A stretch of DNA of 64,000 nucleotides from Candidatus Dechloromonas phosphorivorans (GTDB lineage Bacteria; Pseudomonadota; Gammaproteobacteria; Burkholderiales; Rhodocyclaceae), in the NCBI GenBank assembly GCA_016709495.1, contig JADJMS010000020.1, forward strand, positions 1-64,000, given 5' to 3'. The notes below the pieces were generated by a model, which searched no databases, was not told where the DNA came from, and worked only from the letters and a program-made list of their open reading frames with translations. Shown piece by piece: positions 37,217 to 47,280 of this stretch. Within the stretch, counting starts at the first letter, position 1; every line of letters begins with the position of its first letter. The translations under genes and the position numbers were made by a program.

Positions 37217-37855
37217 TCAACCCAATACGTGTTCGTAAGCACGCCGCAGCAGGTTGCGTTCGACTTCACTGAGCTGGCGCGATTCGGTCATCGCGATAAA
37301 GCGGCTCTTGGTTCGCTCGGCCGCAGCAAACGGCGGGTCGATGCCGGCGAACGAGGCAAGCAGCACCGGCACATCGCCTTCCGGCGTATCGACCCAGGCC
37401 TGAAACTCGGCGACCGGTTCGATGGCGTCCTTCCGGCAGTCCCAGATGAATCTCGGCCTCGCGCACGATGGCCGTCGGATGAAACTGGATGGTCGGCGAA
37501 TAATCCTCATCCCGCAGCGCAGAAAGCGCTGGCAAGGGCTTGAAGGCAACCACTCCTGAACTCAGGCAAAGGAAGCGGACACGACCGCTGGTCGCCTGCT
37601 TTGTGAATGAGGATGAGACGGGGCTAGAACTGTCATCCCAAAACCCCCCTGAAGGGGCCCACCCCCCCCCCCCCCCCCGGGGGGGGGGGGGCCGGCCCAA
37701 CCACCCCCCCCCCCCCAACCCGGGGAGGGGGGGGGGGGGGGGGGGGCGGCGCCCCCCCGCGCCCCGGGGCGGCCGCGCGCAGCCAGCCGCGGGGGGGGGG
37801 GGGGGGGGGGGGGGGCTTCCTGCCACAAAACAAGATGCCAACTGGAGATTTTCAT
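37217..37855 (-). pseudogene. Nif-linked hypothetical protein, disrupted by a poly-G/C block and a frameshift
   Basis: Likely begins MKISSWHLVLWQEA at 37855, overlapping the previous gene's stop region. It then runs into the poly-G/C block (37660-37816), resumes as RVRFLCLSSGVVAFKPLPALSALRDEDYSPTIQFHPTAIVREAEIHLGL, and changes frame near 37435. It continues AEFQAWVDTPEGDVPVLLASFAGIDPPFAAAERTKSRFI and ends RRAYEHVLG at 37217. Last gene of the nifN-nifX-fdxB unit by direction. I do not recognise the family. The breaks look like sequence artefact rather than decay. Confidence 0.5.
37660..37816. repeat. Poly-G/poly-C block, probable assembly artefact
   Basis: About 155 bases of almost pure G/C, with C runs up to 18 and G runs up to about 29. 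They read as polyproline and polyglycine on both strands and sit inside an otherwise normal small gene. No biological element with this composition is known to me. Confidence 0.7.
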
Positions 37856-37859
37856 GTCT

Positions 37860-38195
37860 TCACTCGGCAAGCACCGGGTCGCCACGCAATTTTTCCGGTC
37901 GGCCCCAGACTTGCACCGACTCGACATAAAACGCTTCCTTGGTCGGGTGCTGCAGCAGCACCTGATACTCGGCAAAGATGCGTCCGTCAGGAAAGATGGT
38001 GACGGTACCGTAGCGCTGTTTGCCGCGCCAGGTACCGATCAGGTTGATTTCCTGCGAGAAGGGATCGACTGTCTCGGCAAAAGTCGCCTCGGCCCAGATC
38101 GGCTCGTCACCAATCGACAGGCCGAGTTTTTCGACCTGGCCGCGCAAGGCGGCGCAGACGGCGTCGCCCAGCGCGGCATCAGGTTGCAGCAACAT
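37860..38195 (-). CDS. Nif-linked hypothetical protein, 111 residues
   Basis: Starts at ATG 38195, two bases past the ferredoxin stop. Soluble: ALGDAVCAALRGQVEKLGLSIGDEPIWAEATFAETVDPFSQEINLIGTW, then strand-rich RYGTVTIFPDGRIFAEYQVLLQHP and VESVQVWGRPEKL. No metal motif. Position between fdxB and another small gene makes it part of the nifN transcript. I do not recognise the family. Confidence 0.7.
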   Translation of the reverse strand: MLLQPDAALGDAVCAALRGQVEKLGLSIGDEPIWAEATFAETVDPFSQEINLIGTWRGKQRYGTVTIFPDGRIFAEYQVLLQHPTKEAFYVESVQVWGRPEKLRGDPVLAE

Positions 38196-38196
38196 G

Positions 38197-38466
38197 TCAG
38201 GCCGGGGCGTAGGTGTAACAGTCTTTCGGACAGACGCGGCCGCAGGAGCCACAACCGATGCAATCCGCCGGATTGGCCAGGGACATGACCATCATGTTGT
38301 CGTCTTCATCATCGTTGTCGTCATCCAGCTCGCGCTCGACCAGATCGAGCACGCTGCGCGGACAGACCTTGTAGCAGCGGCCGCAGCCGATGCACTTGGA
38401 CTGGTCGAGTTCGATGGCGAATTGCGGCGTCCATTCGGTGCCGCCCTTGGTGAGTCCGGTAATCAT
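38197..38466 (-). CDS. fdxB: Nif-specific ferredoxin III (FdxB), 2[4Fe-4S]
   Basis: 89 residues with two cluster motifs: CIGCGRCYKVCP at about residues 25-36 and CIGCGSCGRVCP at about 69-80. Begins MITGLTKGGTEWTP, standard for nif-specific ferredoxin III. Between the motifs is a very acidic insert (ELDDDNDDEDDNMMVM). Likely an electron donor in FeMo-co synthesis. Overlaps the upstream DUF683 gene by four bases. Confidence 0.95.
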   Translation of the reverse strand: MITGLTKGGTEWTPQFAIELDQSKCIGCGRCYKVCPRSVLDLVERELDDDNDDEDDNMMVMSLANPADCIGCGSCGRVCPKDCYTYAPA

Positions 38467-38681
38467 GCTGTTTGTCCTTTCTGGGCGGCAGCCAGCCGAG
38501 CGCTGGCATCGGCCCAGGCCTGGCAGGCCTCAAGGGTGGATTGGGAAAGCGCGGGAATCTCCTGATAGCCCGCCGGCAGGCGGTCTTCCACGAGGTCGTG
38601 CATTTGGGAGGCCCATTCGGAAGCGATGCGCTTGAGCTTTTTCACTTCCTTGTCGAGGGCAGCCAGTTCTTCAGCGGTCAT
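38463..38681 (-). CDS. DUF683 / Rop-like nif-associated protein
   Basis: 72 residues forming a helical hairpin (EELAALDKEVKKLKRIASEWASQMHDLVEDRLPAGYQEIPALSQ). This small protein type regularly follows the DUF269 gene in nif clusters; related proteins bind metal. Overlaps fdxB by four bases and follows DUF269 by 14. Confidence 0.9.
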   Translation of the reverse strand: MTAEELAALDKEVKKLKRIASEWASQMHDLVEDRLPAGYQEIPALSQSTLEACQAWADASARLAAAQKGQTA

Positions 38682-38695
38682 CTGCCTCCCCTTCC

Positions 38696-39157
38696 TTACA
38701 GTCCGGCGACGTTCGGATACTGGCCGATACGCTCAAGAGCGATACCGAGCAGCTTGTCGGCGTCATCCTTCATCTTGGACAGGCTGGGGAAGCCGAAACG
38801 ATGGACGTCACGCAGCGTCTTTTCAACGGCAACCAGTTTGCCAACGGTGATGATGGCGCGGCCAAAACCTTCGTGCGTCAAATGGACGAGCGGCACGGCG
38901 AGCAACTTGCACTCCTTTTCGATCAGTACGGCAATCGCGTTGTAATAGGCTTTGACGCGGGAGATGGTTTCGTCATCCGGGTCGCCGATCATCGGAATGT
39001 TGGCCTTGCGTTCCTTGGTCAAGATATAGGGATCGAGAATTTTTTCGACGGTCCAGCCGCTGTAGGTACCGTAAGTATCCAGGGCGCGCATCTGGCGGGC
39101 CATTTCCTTGACGAAATCCGTCGAGAAGATGGGATCAATGGTTGCTGTATCGCTCAT
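38696..39157 (-). CDS. NifX-associated nitrogen fixation protein (DUF269)
   Basis: 153 residues, matching DUF269 throughout: DFVKEMARQMRALDTYGTYSGWTVEKILDPYILTKE and YYNAIAVLIEKECKLLAVPLVHLTHEGFGRAII. AGGAG precedes the ATG. Always found near nifX/nifN; role in cofactor assembly not settled. Confidence 0.95.
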   Translation of the reverse strand: MSDTATIDPIFSTDFVKEMARQMRALDTYGTYSGWTVEKILDPYILTKERKANIPMIGDPDDETISRVKAYYNAIAVLIEKECKLLAVPLVHLTHEGFGRAIITVGKLVAVEKTLRDVHRFGFPSLSKMKDDADKLLGIALERIGQYPNVAGL

Positions 39158-39567
39158 GATGAAACTCCTGTTGAGAAAGATTGGAATGGGGTGATGAAGT
39201 AATAAGTCGCGGCGCCGGCATCAGGTCGGGAACCAGGCCGATGGCAATGCGGGCGATAGCCAGCGCACCGAGAAAACCGGCCATTGCGCCCAGCGCCGTG
39301 GCGCCGTCACTGCCATCGCTCAGTGAACCGAGCCAGGCGCCGAAGATCATGGCAAATGCCGGAAAGAGGTAGCCGAGTAGCGCTGAGAATGTCAGGCGAC
39401 TGGCCGGCAAGCCGATCATGACCATGTCGCCAGCCGTGGGGGCGGCCACTGCTCTTGCCATGCCCAGCTGCGCCCGAGGAGGAGCAGCCGGCGGTTTCCA
39501 TGGCAACAATTGCCTTGCCGTCTTCCACGCGCTGGACGATGCCGCGGTGTTCGATCATTTGGCTGTT
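39135..39567 (-). pseudogene. RseC/MucC-like membrane protein in the nif operon, one frameshift
   Basis: N-terminal frame MIEHRGIVQRVEDGKAIVAMETAGCSS matches the start of RseC-type SoxR-reducing/sigma-E modulating proteins. After one base change near 39480 the other frame gives GDMVMIGLPASRLTFSALLGYLFPAFAMIFGAWL and LGAMAGFLGALAIARIAIGLV, the two membrane spans of the family. The break falls in the cysteine turn, so redox-site cysteines cannot be read. RseC homologues are often linked to rnf (Rsx). Here it sits between nifX and DUF269. Confidence 0.7.
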
Positions 39568-40055
39568 CATCCTTCCCACCCTTCTTCTGCCATATTGGCA
39601 AAACGGTCCTCAGCCTTGGCCTTGGTCTGAGCGGCGATGGCACGGTCGATCCAGGCGACGCCGCCGTCGCTCATCGCTTTCGAAATCTGGCCCAAAAGCT
39701 CGTCGACCGTATCAACCTCATCGACACGGATCGGCTGGATGCCCTTGGCCAAGAGCTTCTTGATCGCCGAAGCGCCAATCGCCATGACGTAAACCCCGGC
39801 GCAGCCTTCAAGGAAATCGACCTTGGCGCCGAGCTTGTCCTCGTTGCCATCCATCGCCTCTTCGGCGAATTCGGCAACGCCAACCAGCGTCGCCTTGTCC
39901 GGCGTCACTTCGTAGACCACGAAGCCCTCGGCAGAACCAAAGTGCTGATTGACGCGGGTGCGGTCGGTGGAGGCAAAGGCAACCTTGATCACGGCAGCGG
40001 GCTCCTGCTTAATGGACCAGACCAGTTGCAGACGACGAGACGATAGGTTGCTCAT
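39567..40055 (-). CDS. nifX: NifX, nitrogenase cofactor carrier
   Basis: 162 residues from ATG 40055; an open start at 40103 is possible. NifX/NifB-C domain: VIKVAFASTDRTRVNQHFGSAEGFVVYEV, then KVDFLEGCAGVYVMAIGASAIKKLLAKGIQPIRV. Binds NifB-co and the VK cluster during FeMo-co synthesis. Overlaps the nifN 3' end. C-terminal extension KAKAEDRFANMAEEGW is typical of the longer nif-specific form. Confidence 0.95.
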   Translation of the reverse strand: MSNLSSRRLQLVWSIKQEPAAVIKVAFASTDRTRVNQHFGSAEGFVVYEVTPDKATLVGVAEFAEEAMDGNEDKLGAKVDFLEGCAGVYVMAIGASAIKKLLAKGIQPIRVDEVDTVDELLGQISKAMSDGGVAWIDRAIAAQTKAKAEDRFANMAEEGWEG

Positions 40056-41406
40056 TGGGGCGGGTGTCTTGCCAGTAAATTGATCGATAGGGTTCGAGTT
40101 CATGGTGTTGGCTCAACATAAGGTTGGAAATATCGAACAAGGCCTGCCGGGTACCCCGGTAGCCCACCCAGGTGCGGGCATAACCGCCCACGTGGTCGTA
40201 CTGCGGAAAACCGGCGCGCATCAGCGGAATACCAAGGCGGCTGGCAGTTTCAGCGGCGTGCGAGTTGGCGATGACCAGTTGGGCATCAGCCACCCTCGCC
40301 TGCTTTTCCATGTCTTCCAAATCGCCGATGATGATTTTTTCTATCGGCAGACTGTTGAGGCTTTCGTGTTTATGCGGGCTGACGGCGCTGACAATTTCAG
40401 CCCCCATGCCTGTCAGGAAGCGCACTTGCATACCGAGCAGATCAGGGTCGGCGGCCAGCGCAACGCGGGCAAAACCGATCATGAAATGGCTGTCGACCAT
40501 CGCATCCTGCAACTGGGCACGGTGGCGCTCGATCTTCTCGGGCACCGGTTTTCCGGAAATCTCTGCCAGCGCCTGGGTGAAGGCATCGCAGTCATCAAGG
40601 CCCATCAGCCCGTCAAAATGGTAGTCCGGCACACCGGTGCGGCTCTTCAGAATGTTGGCGGCCTTGTGCAGCGAGGGGCCGACGACAAGTGTTGCGGTCG
40701 ACTCGCCCATGATCTCGATTTCTGAACGCGGCGTGCCACCAATGGTCAGCGCCGAATACTCGCTTTCGGTCAGGTGGCCATCCAGCGAATCACCAATATC
40801 CGGCACAACAATCGGGCGTAGGCCGAAGGCTTCGACCCATTCCTTGATTGCTTCGATATCGCCCGGCGTCAGCATTGCCGAGGCCAGCACATTGACCTGT
40901 TTGGGGCGTTTGCCAACACAGTTACTTTCCGGCACCAGCGTTTCAATCAAGGATTCGATGGCCAGCGCGTAGCCGCTTTCCAGGCAACCAACGTAATCAG
41001 GCGTATTGACCGGCACCACGGCAACATGGTCAAACTCGGGGTGGGCAACACGGAAATCACGCAGCGAACGACGAATATCGCAACCTTGGGTTTCAGAAAG
41101 GCCGGTCGTGACGAGGCCGATGATTTCCGGCTTGCTCTTGTCGGACAAGGTGCGCAAGGCTTCGATAATGTTTTCGTCGGCGCCCATGATGCTCGACACC
41201 TGATCCATCGCCGTCGTTTGCAGCGGAATCGGCTCGCGGAAGTGACGCACAAAGAAGACCTTGCCGAAAGCCGTGCACCCCTGCGAACCATGCATCAGCG
41301 GCAGGCTGCGGTTGAGGCCGAGAAAAGCGAGCGAAGCGCCAATCGGCTGGCTGACCTTGAGCGGATTGACCGCCAGCGCTTTCTTGGAATGGATGATTTC
41401 AGCCAT
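40009..41406 (-). CDS. nifN: FeMo-cofactor scaffold subunit NifN
   Basis: 465 residues from ATG 41406 (MAEIIHSKKALAVNPLKVSQPIGASLAFLGL). NifN marks: LPLMHGSQGCTAFGKVFFVRHFREPIPLQTTAMDQ, VVPVNTPDYVGCLESGYA, LMRAGFPQYDHVGGYARTWVGYRGTRQALFDI. Pairs with NifE to form the scaffold on which FeMo-co is finished. Unusually nifE is 18 kb away in this window; nifN has its own sigma54 promoter. Confidence 0.97.
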   Translation of the reverse strand: MAEIIHSKKALAVNPLKVSQPIGASLAFLGLNRSLPLMHGSQGCTAFGKVFFVRHFREPIPLQTTAMDQVSSIMGADENIIEALRTLSDKSKPEIIGLVTTGLSETQGCDIRRSLRDFRVAHPEFDHVAVVPVNTPDYVGCLESGYALAIESLIETLVPESNCVGKRPKQVNVLASAMLTPGDIEAIKEWVEAFGLRPIVVPDIGDSLDGHLTESEYSALTIGGTPRSEIEIMGESTATLVVGPSLHKAANILKSRTGVPDYHFDGLMGLDDCDAFTQALAEISGKPVPEKIERHRAQLQDAMVDSHFMIGFARVALAADPDLLGMQVRFLTGMGAEIVSAVSPHKHESLNSLPIEKIIIGDLEDMEKQARVADAQLVIANSHAAETASRLGIPLMRAGFPQYDHVGGYARTWVGYRGTRQALFDISNLMLSQHHELEPYRSIYWQDTRPNEQPIVSSSATGLVH

Positions 41407-41439
41407 TTGGACATTGCCCCGTTGAGACTGATCACATCT

Positions 41440-41458
41440 CAGCAAGGAACGCGCCAAG
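41440..41458 (-). promoter_or_regulatory. Sigma54 promoter of nifN
   Basis: On the minus strand CTTGGCGCGTTCCTTGCTG: GG and GC exactly ten bases apart. Starts about 35 bases before the nifN ATG. Confidence 0.82.
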
Positions 41459-41500
41459 CAATTATTACAATAAATACAATAAGTTGGAAAATAAATCGAG

Positions 41501-41516
41501 TGTAGGAAAGTCAACA
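41501..41516. promoter_or_regulatory. Candidate NifA site in the nifN/aspA intergenic region
   Basis: TGT-AGGAAAGTCA-ACA, a TGT-N10-ACA match without inner symmetry. It lies about 46 bp above the nifN -24 element and 160 bp above the aspA one, so nifN is the likelier target. Confidence 0.5.
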
Positions 41517-41675
41517 ATTGCTATAAAGAGTGGGTACAAATAAGCAACGTCGACAAAACTCACTGGCCGTTCGGATTTCCGAACGCGCTCGCCGGGGAAT
41601 TTCCGGGAATCCGGTCACCGGAACGCCAGATGAAACAAATTACATTAACAATCAACGACTTGAATTACGTTTTCT

Positions 41676-41694
41676 CTGGCACGCCCTGTGCAAT
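41676..41694 (+). promoter_or_regulatory. Sigma54 promoter of aspA-dctA
   Basis: CTGGCACGCCCTGTGCAAT: GG and GC ten bases apart, with TGGCAC as the -24 block. 57 bases before aspA. A sigma54 activator of the DctD type is encoded downstream, which fits control by C4-dicarboxylates. Confidence 0.8.
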
Positions 41695-41750
41695 AAGAAC
41701 AAGCAACCGCGCACCAGCGTGGTCAGCCAATAATTAACGGAGACAAACCC

Positions 41751-43172
<1,422 letters not shown>

Positions 43173-43213
43173 GCCAGCGCCCTTCATTCAATGCACACAA
43201 CAAGGAAACCATC

Positions 43214-44521
43214 ATGAAAATGAACCGGTTAACCACCCTGATCATGATCGCCATGGTGCTCGGCGTCATTGTCGGCTACGCCTGCAACACCATGGCCGGC
43301 GGCCCGGCCGCCGCCAAGGAAATCGCCGGCTACTTCGGCATCCTGACCGACATCTTCCTGCGCCTGATCAAGATGATCATCGCGCCGCTCGTCTTCGCCA
43401 CCCTGGTCGTCGGCCTGGCCGGCATGGGCGACTCGAAGACCGTCGGCCGGATCGGCGCCAAGGCGCTTGGCTGGTTCGTCGCCGCCTCGCTGTGCTCGCT
43501 GGCGCTCGGCCTGCTCTTCGCCAACCTGCTGCAACCCGGCGCCAATCTCGGCGTACCGCTGCCCGAAGTGGGTGCCGCCGTTGGCCTGAAAACCAGCGCG
43601 CTGAATCTGAAAGATTTCATCACCCACGTCTTCCCGAAGAATTTCTTCGAGGCGATGGCGGCCAATGAAATCCTGCAGATCCTCGTCTTCGCCGTCTTCT
43701 TCGGCCTGGCGCTCGGCCACCTGCACAACCAGGCGGCACGCAGCCTAGTTAACACGATGGAAGAAGTCGTGCACGTCATGCTCAAGGTCACCGACTACGT
43801 CATGCGCTTCGCACCGATCGGCGTTTTTGGTGCCGTCGCCGGCATCATCACGACCCAGGGCCTGGGCATGCTGGTCGTCTTCGGCAAGCTGCTGGCCAGC
43901 TTCTACATCGCCCTCGCCGTGCTGTGGCTGGTGCTCATCGCGGCCGGTTACTTCGTGCTCGGCAAGGAAGTCTTCCGCCTGCTCAAGCTGGTGCGCAGCC
44001 CGATGCTGCTCGGCTTCTCGACGGCCAGCAGCGAATCGGCCTACCCCAAGCTGATGGAGCAACTCGAGAAATTCGGTGTCAAGGATCGCATTACCGGCTT
44101 CGTACTGCCGCTCGGCTACTCCTTCAACCTCGACGGCTCGATGCTCTACTGCGCCTTTGCCGCGCTGTTCATTGGCCAGGCCTACGGCATCGATCTCAGC
44201 CTGGGAACGCAGATCACCATGCTGCTGGTCCTGATGATTTCCAGCAAGGGCGTCGCCGGCGTGCCACGTTCCTCGCTCGTTGTCGTTGCTGCCGTGCTGC
44301 CGATGTTCGGGCTGCCCGAGGCCGGCTTGCTGCTGATCCTCGGCATCGACCACTTCCTCGACATGGGGCGCACGGCGACCAACGTGCTGGGCAACGCCAT
44401 CGCTACAGCTGTCGTAGCCAAATGGGAAAACGGTATCGATCCGGTGGAGGAGTCTCTCGCTGAAATCGACGAAACACTACCAGTCCCTGGCGATGATCTG
44501 GTACCTGCCAACGCGGCCTGA
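43214..44521 (+). CDS. dctA: DctA-type dicarboxylate/amino acid:cation symporter
   Basis: 435 residues, DAACS/GltPh fold. Visible features: LIKMIIAPLVFATLVVGLAGMG, the serine-rich hairpin SPMLLGFSTASSESAYPKLM, GYSFNLDGSMLYCAFAALFI, LMISSKGVAGVPRSSLVV and GIDHFLDMGRTATNVLGNAIAT. Imports succinate, fumarate, malate or aspartate with protons or sodium. AAGGAA precedes the ATG; 41 bases after aspA under the same promoter. Confidence 0.93.
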   Translation: MKMNRLTTLIMIAMVLGVIVGYACNTMAGGPAAAKEIAGYFGILTDIFLRLIKMIIAPLVFATLVVGLAGMGDSKTVGRIGAKALGWFVAASLCSLALGLLFANLLQPGANLGVPLPEVGAAVGLKTSALNLKDFITHVFPKNFFEAMAANEILQILVFAVFFGLALGHLHNQAARSLVNTMEEVVHVMLKVTDYVMRFAPIGVFGAVAGIITTQGLGMLVVFGKLLASFYIALAVLWLVLIAAGYFVLGKEVFRLLKLVRSPMLLGFSTASSESAYPKLMEQLEKFGVKDRITGFVLPLGYSFNLDGSMLYCAFAALFIGQAYGIDLSLGTQITMLLVLMISSKGVAGVPRSSLVVVAAVLPMFGLPEAGLLLILGIDHFLDMGRTATNVLGNAIATAVVAKWENGIDPVEESLAEIDETLPVPGDDLVPANAA

Positions 44522-44571
44522 CAACACCCAGCTCCTCGGTTCAGCATCACCCTCGGGCTGAACCTTCTTGC

Positions 44572-44605
44572 GGACCCGGTACCATTCGTGCCGGGTCCAT
44601 TTTTT
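44572..44605 (+). terminator. Terminator after dctA
   Basis: GGACCCGG pairs with CCGGGTCC around an 11-base loop, then ATTTTTT. A second hairpin (GGTTCAGC ... GCTGAACC, 44538-44564) stands just before it. Together they close the aspA-dctA unit. Confidence 0.85.
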
Positions 44606-44616
44606 AGGCACTACAA

Positions 44617-45372
44617 ATGATTGTCGATTGGACCATCCTCGCTCCCGCAGCCTTCTTCGCCGGCATGGTCGATGCCGTGGTCGGCGGCGGCGGCCTGATC
44701 CAGATTCCGGTACTGCTCGCCCAGTTCCCGCAGACTGCCATCCCGGTCTTATTCGGTACTAACAAAGTGGCGAGTATTGCCGGCACCGGCGCCGCACTCT
44801 GGCGCTATGCCCGTAGCGTCCGCATCCCCTGGTTTGTTGTATTACCCGCCACCCTTGCTGCCTTACTCGGCGCCTGGGGCGGTGCCGCGCTAGTCGCCTG
44901 GATTCCGCGCGAGACGATGCGGCCAATGGTCGTCATCCTGATGATCGCCGTCGCGCTCTACACTTTCATGAAAAAGGATCTCGGCCAACAAGTGACACGC
45001 GTGCTGAACGGCACTGACCGCTGGAAGGGAGCACTATTCGGTCTAATCATCGGCGCCTACGACGGCTTCTTTGGCCCAGGCACCGGCAGCTTCCTGATCT
45101 TCGGTTTTGTCCGTCTGTTCGGTATGGATTTCGTGCAGGGTTCAGCGAGTGCCAAGGTCATCAACTTCGCGACCAATCTCTCGGCGATTACTTTTTTCGC
45201 CAGCCACGGCCCAATTCTGTGGCAGATCGGCCTGATCATGGCCGTCTGCAACCTCGCTGGCTCTTACCTCGGCACGCGCCTCGCGCTCAAACATGGCGCC
45301 GGATTCATTCGAAAAGTTTTCCTTGGTGTCGTCACCATTCTGATTCTCAAACAACTGCTCGAAATCCTCTAA
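44617..45372 (+). CDS. TSUP (TauE/SafE) family membrane transporter
   Basis: 251 residues with about eight hydrophobic spans. N-terminal FFAGMVDAVVGGGGLIQIPVLLAQFP is the family signature and is mirrored by GLIIGAYDGFFGPGTGSFLIFGFV in the second half. The family exports or imports sulfur-containing or organic anions. Located between dctA and dctB; an anion substrate is likely, identity unknown. It starts only 12 bases after the dctA terminator. Confidence 0.9.
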   Translation: MIVDWTILAPAAFFAGMVDAVVGGGGLIQIPVLLAQFPQTAIPVLFGTNKVASIAGTGAALWRYARSVRIPWFVVLPATLAALLGAWGGAALVAWIPRETMRPMVVILMIAVALYTFMKKDLGQQVTRVLNGTDRWKGALFGLIIGAYDGFFGPGTGSFLIFGFVRLFGMDFVQGSASAKVINFATNLSAITFFASHGPILWQIGLIMAVCNLAGSYLGTRLALKHGAGFIRKVFLGVVTILILKQLLEIL

Positions 45373-45399
45373 CATAGCCTGCCCCACTTGCCTGCCGCC

Positions 45400-47280
45400 A
45401 TGCCCAGCCGCCACACCCTGCGCCTCCTGCCGATCCTGATGCTGCTCTTCACCCTGATGGTGCTGAGCGGCTTTGCGGCGCACCGTGTCGCCCGGCAACT
45501 GGGCCTGGCCGACCTGCAGACCACCGGTTTGCATCGGCTTGACCTGTATACCGCTAGTCTGGAACGAGAGATCGGTAAATATGCCTTTCTTCCCGGCACA
45601 CTCGGACTCGAACGCGATGTCCTGGCCCTGCTCGGGAAAAACGACGATGGCAGCCTGGCGCCACGTGTTAACGCCTATCTTGAACAGCTCAACGAACGAG
45701 CCGGCACCCTCTCGATCTACGTCATCGATACCGCCGGACGTGTTGTTGCCTCCAGCAACTGGCGCCGTGCTGACAGCTTTATAGGTGAAGACCTAGCTTT
45801 CCGTCCCTATTTTCGCGAAGCAATGGACAGTGGTAGCGGCCGCTTCTTTGGCATTGGTACAACCCGCGGCGAGCCTGGCTACTACCTGGCATCAACGCTG
45901 GCCAACGATAGTCAGACAGTCGGCATCGCCGTCATCAAGGTCAGCCTGGAACAACTGGAAAAATCGTGGAGTACCGTTGAAGCCCCGGCCATGGTCAGCG
46001 ATGAAAACGGTGTCGTCATTCTCGGCTCGGTCGCCGACTGGAAATTCACCACCTTGCGCACACTGGACGAAACAACGCGCAGCGCCTTCGACCAAACCCA
46101 GCAATACAATCGCCGCGCCCTGAAGCCACTGGGTCTGAATGAAATCAGCGAGCTCGAACATGGCGCACGACTGGTCAGCATCGCCAAGGAAGCCCCCGAG
46201 ATGGCCTCGGTTTACCCGGTAACAGGTCGCTTCCTCGCCCAATCCCGTCCGCTGCCGGGCACCCCGTGGACGCTGACCGTGCTCTCACACCTGAAACAGG
46301 TCGACGATACCGCGCTCACCCGCTCGGCGCTGGCAGTACTCGCCACCGCCCTCCTCTTCATGTTCGGCATGAATATCAATGAACGCCGCCGCCGCCTGAA
46401 AGACCGACTGGCTGCCCGTGAAGCCTTGCAGCATGCCCATGATGAACTGGAACTCAAGGTAGCGGAACGCACGGTCGACCTTTCGGCGGCCAACTTGCTG
46501 CTCACGGACGAAATCAGCGAACGCATCCGGGCCGAACGTACTTTGCGCGCCGCTCAGGATGAACTGGTACAAGCCGGCAAGCTGGCAGCCATTGGCCAAA
46601 TGTCGACCGGCATTGCGCATGAACTCAATCAGCCTCTGGCTGCGCTGCGTACCCTTTCCGGCAATTGCGTTCGCTTTCTCGAACGCGGCGACCTCGCCAC
46701 CACCCGCTCAAACCTCGAACGTATCGCCCAATTGGTCGACCGCATGGGGTTGATCAACAGCCAGTTGCGTACCTTTGCTCGCAAATCAAGCGGCGAGCTG
46801 CAGCCTGTGTCTCTGCAGCGTGCCCTCGACAACACGCTGGCCCTGCTCGAACCGCGCCTCACCGAAGCCCATGCTGAAATCCAGCGTCAATGCGCCGAAC
46901 CGGGACCGGTTGCGCTATGCGACATCAATCGTCTGGAACAAGTGCTGATCAATCTGATTGGCAACGCCCTCGACGCCATGCATGGACAGCCAGCGCCATG
47001 TATCGAAATCAGTTGCGAGAGCGCAGGACGGCAGGCCCGACTGACCGTACGCGACTTTGGGCCAGGACTGGACGAGGAAGCAATCAGTCACCTATTCGAA
47101 CCCTTTTTTACGACCAAGGAAGCTGGCGTTGGCCTCGGCTTGGGGCTAACCATCTCGGCCGGCATCATTCGCGACTTTGGGGGTACCTTGAAAGGTGCCA
47201 ACCACCCGAGCGGCGGGGCTATTTTCACGCTGGAACTTGAATTGAGCAAATTGAGCGATGAGGCAACAGGCCATGAGTGA
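45400..47280 (+). CDS. dctB: C4-dicarboxylate sensor kinase DctB
   Basis: 626 residues from ATG 45400. Two membrane spans (LLPILMLLFTLMVLSGFAA; ALAVLATALLFMFGMNI) flank a periplasmic double-CACHE sensor. The sensor contains SIYVIDTAGRVVASSNWRRADSFIGEDLAFRPYFREAM, as in DctB. A coiled coil, H-box GIAHELNQPLAALRTL and HATPase (GNALDAM, DFGPGLDEEA, GLGLGLTISAGI) follow. Senses external C4-dicarboxylates and phosphorylates DctD, with which it overlaps by eight bases. Confidence 0.94.
   Translation: MPSRHTLRLLPILMLLFTLMVLSGFAAHRVARQLGLADLQTTGLHRLDLYTASLEREIGKYAFLPGTLGLERDVLALLGKNDDGSLAPRVNAYLEQLNERAGTLSIYVIDTAGRVVASSNWRRADSFIGEDLAFRPYFREAMDSGSGRFFGIGTTRGEPGYYLASTLANDSQTVGIAVIKVSLEQLEKSWSTVEAPAMVSDENGVVILGSVADWKFTTLRTLDETTRSAFDQTQQYNRRALKPLGLNEISELEHGARLVSIAKEAPEMASVYPVTGRFLAQSRPLPGTPWTLTVLSHLKQVDDTALTRSALAVLATALLFMFGMNINERRRRLKDRLAAREALQHAHDELELKVAERTVDLSAANLLLTDEISERIRAERTLRAAQDELVQAGKLAAIGQMSTGIAHELNQPLAALRTLSGNCVRFLERGDLATTRSNLERIAQLVDRMGLINSQLRTFARKSSGELQPVSLQRALDNTLALLEPRLTEAHAEIQRQCAEPGPVALCDINRLEQVLINLIGNALDAMHGQPAPCIEISCESAGRQARLTVRDFGPGLDEEAISHLFEPFFTTKEAGVGLGLGLTISAGIIRDFGGTLKGANHPSGGAIFTLELELSKLSDEATGHE

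Noticed and set aside
37266..37841. Open frames with polyproline/polyglycine around 37.6-37.8 kb as a low-complexity protein
   Set aside because: Open on both strands only because G/C homopolymers contain no stops; flanks belong to a normal small gene, so an artefact is more likely.
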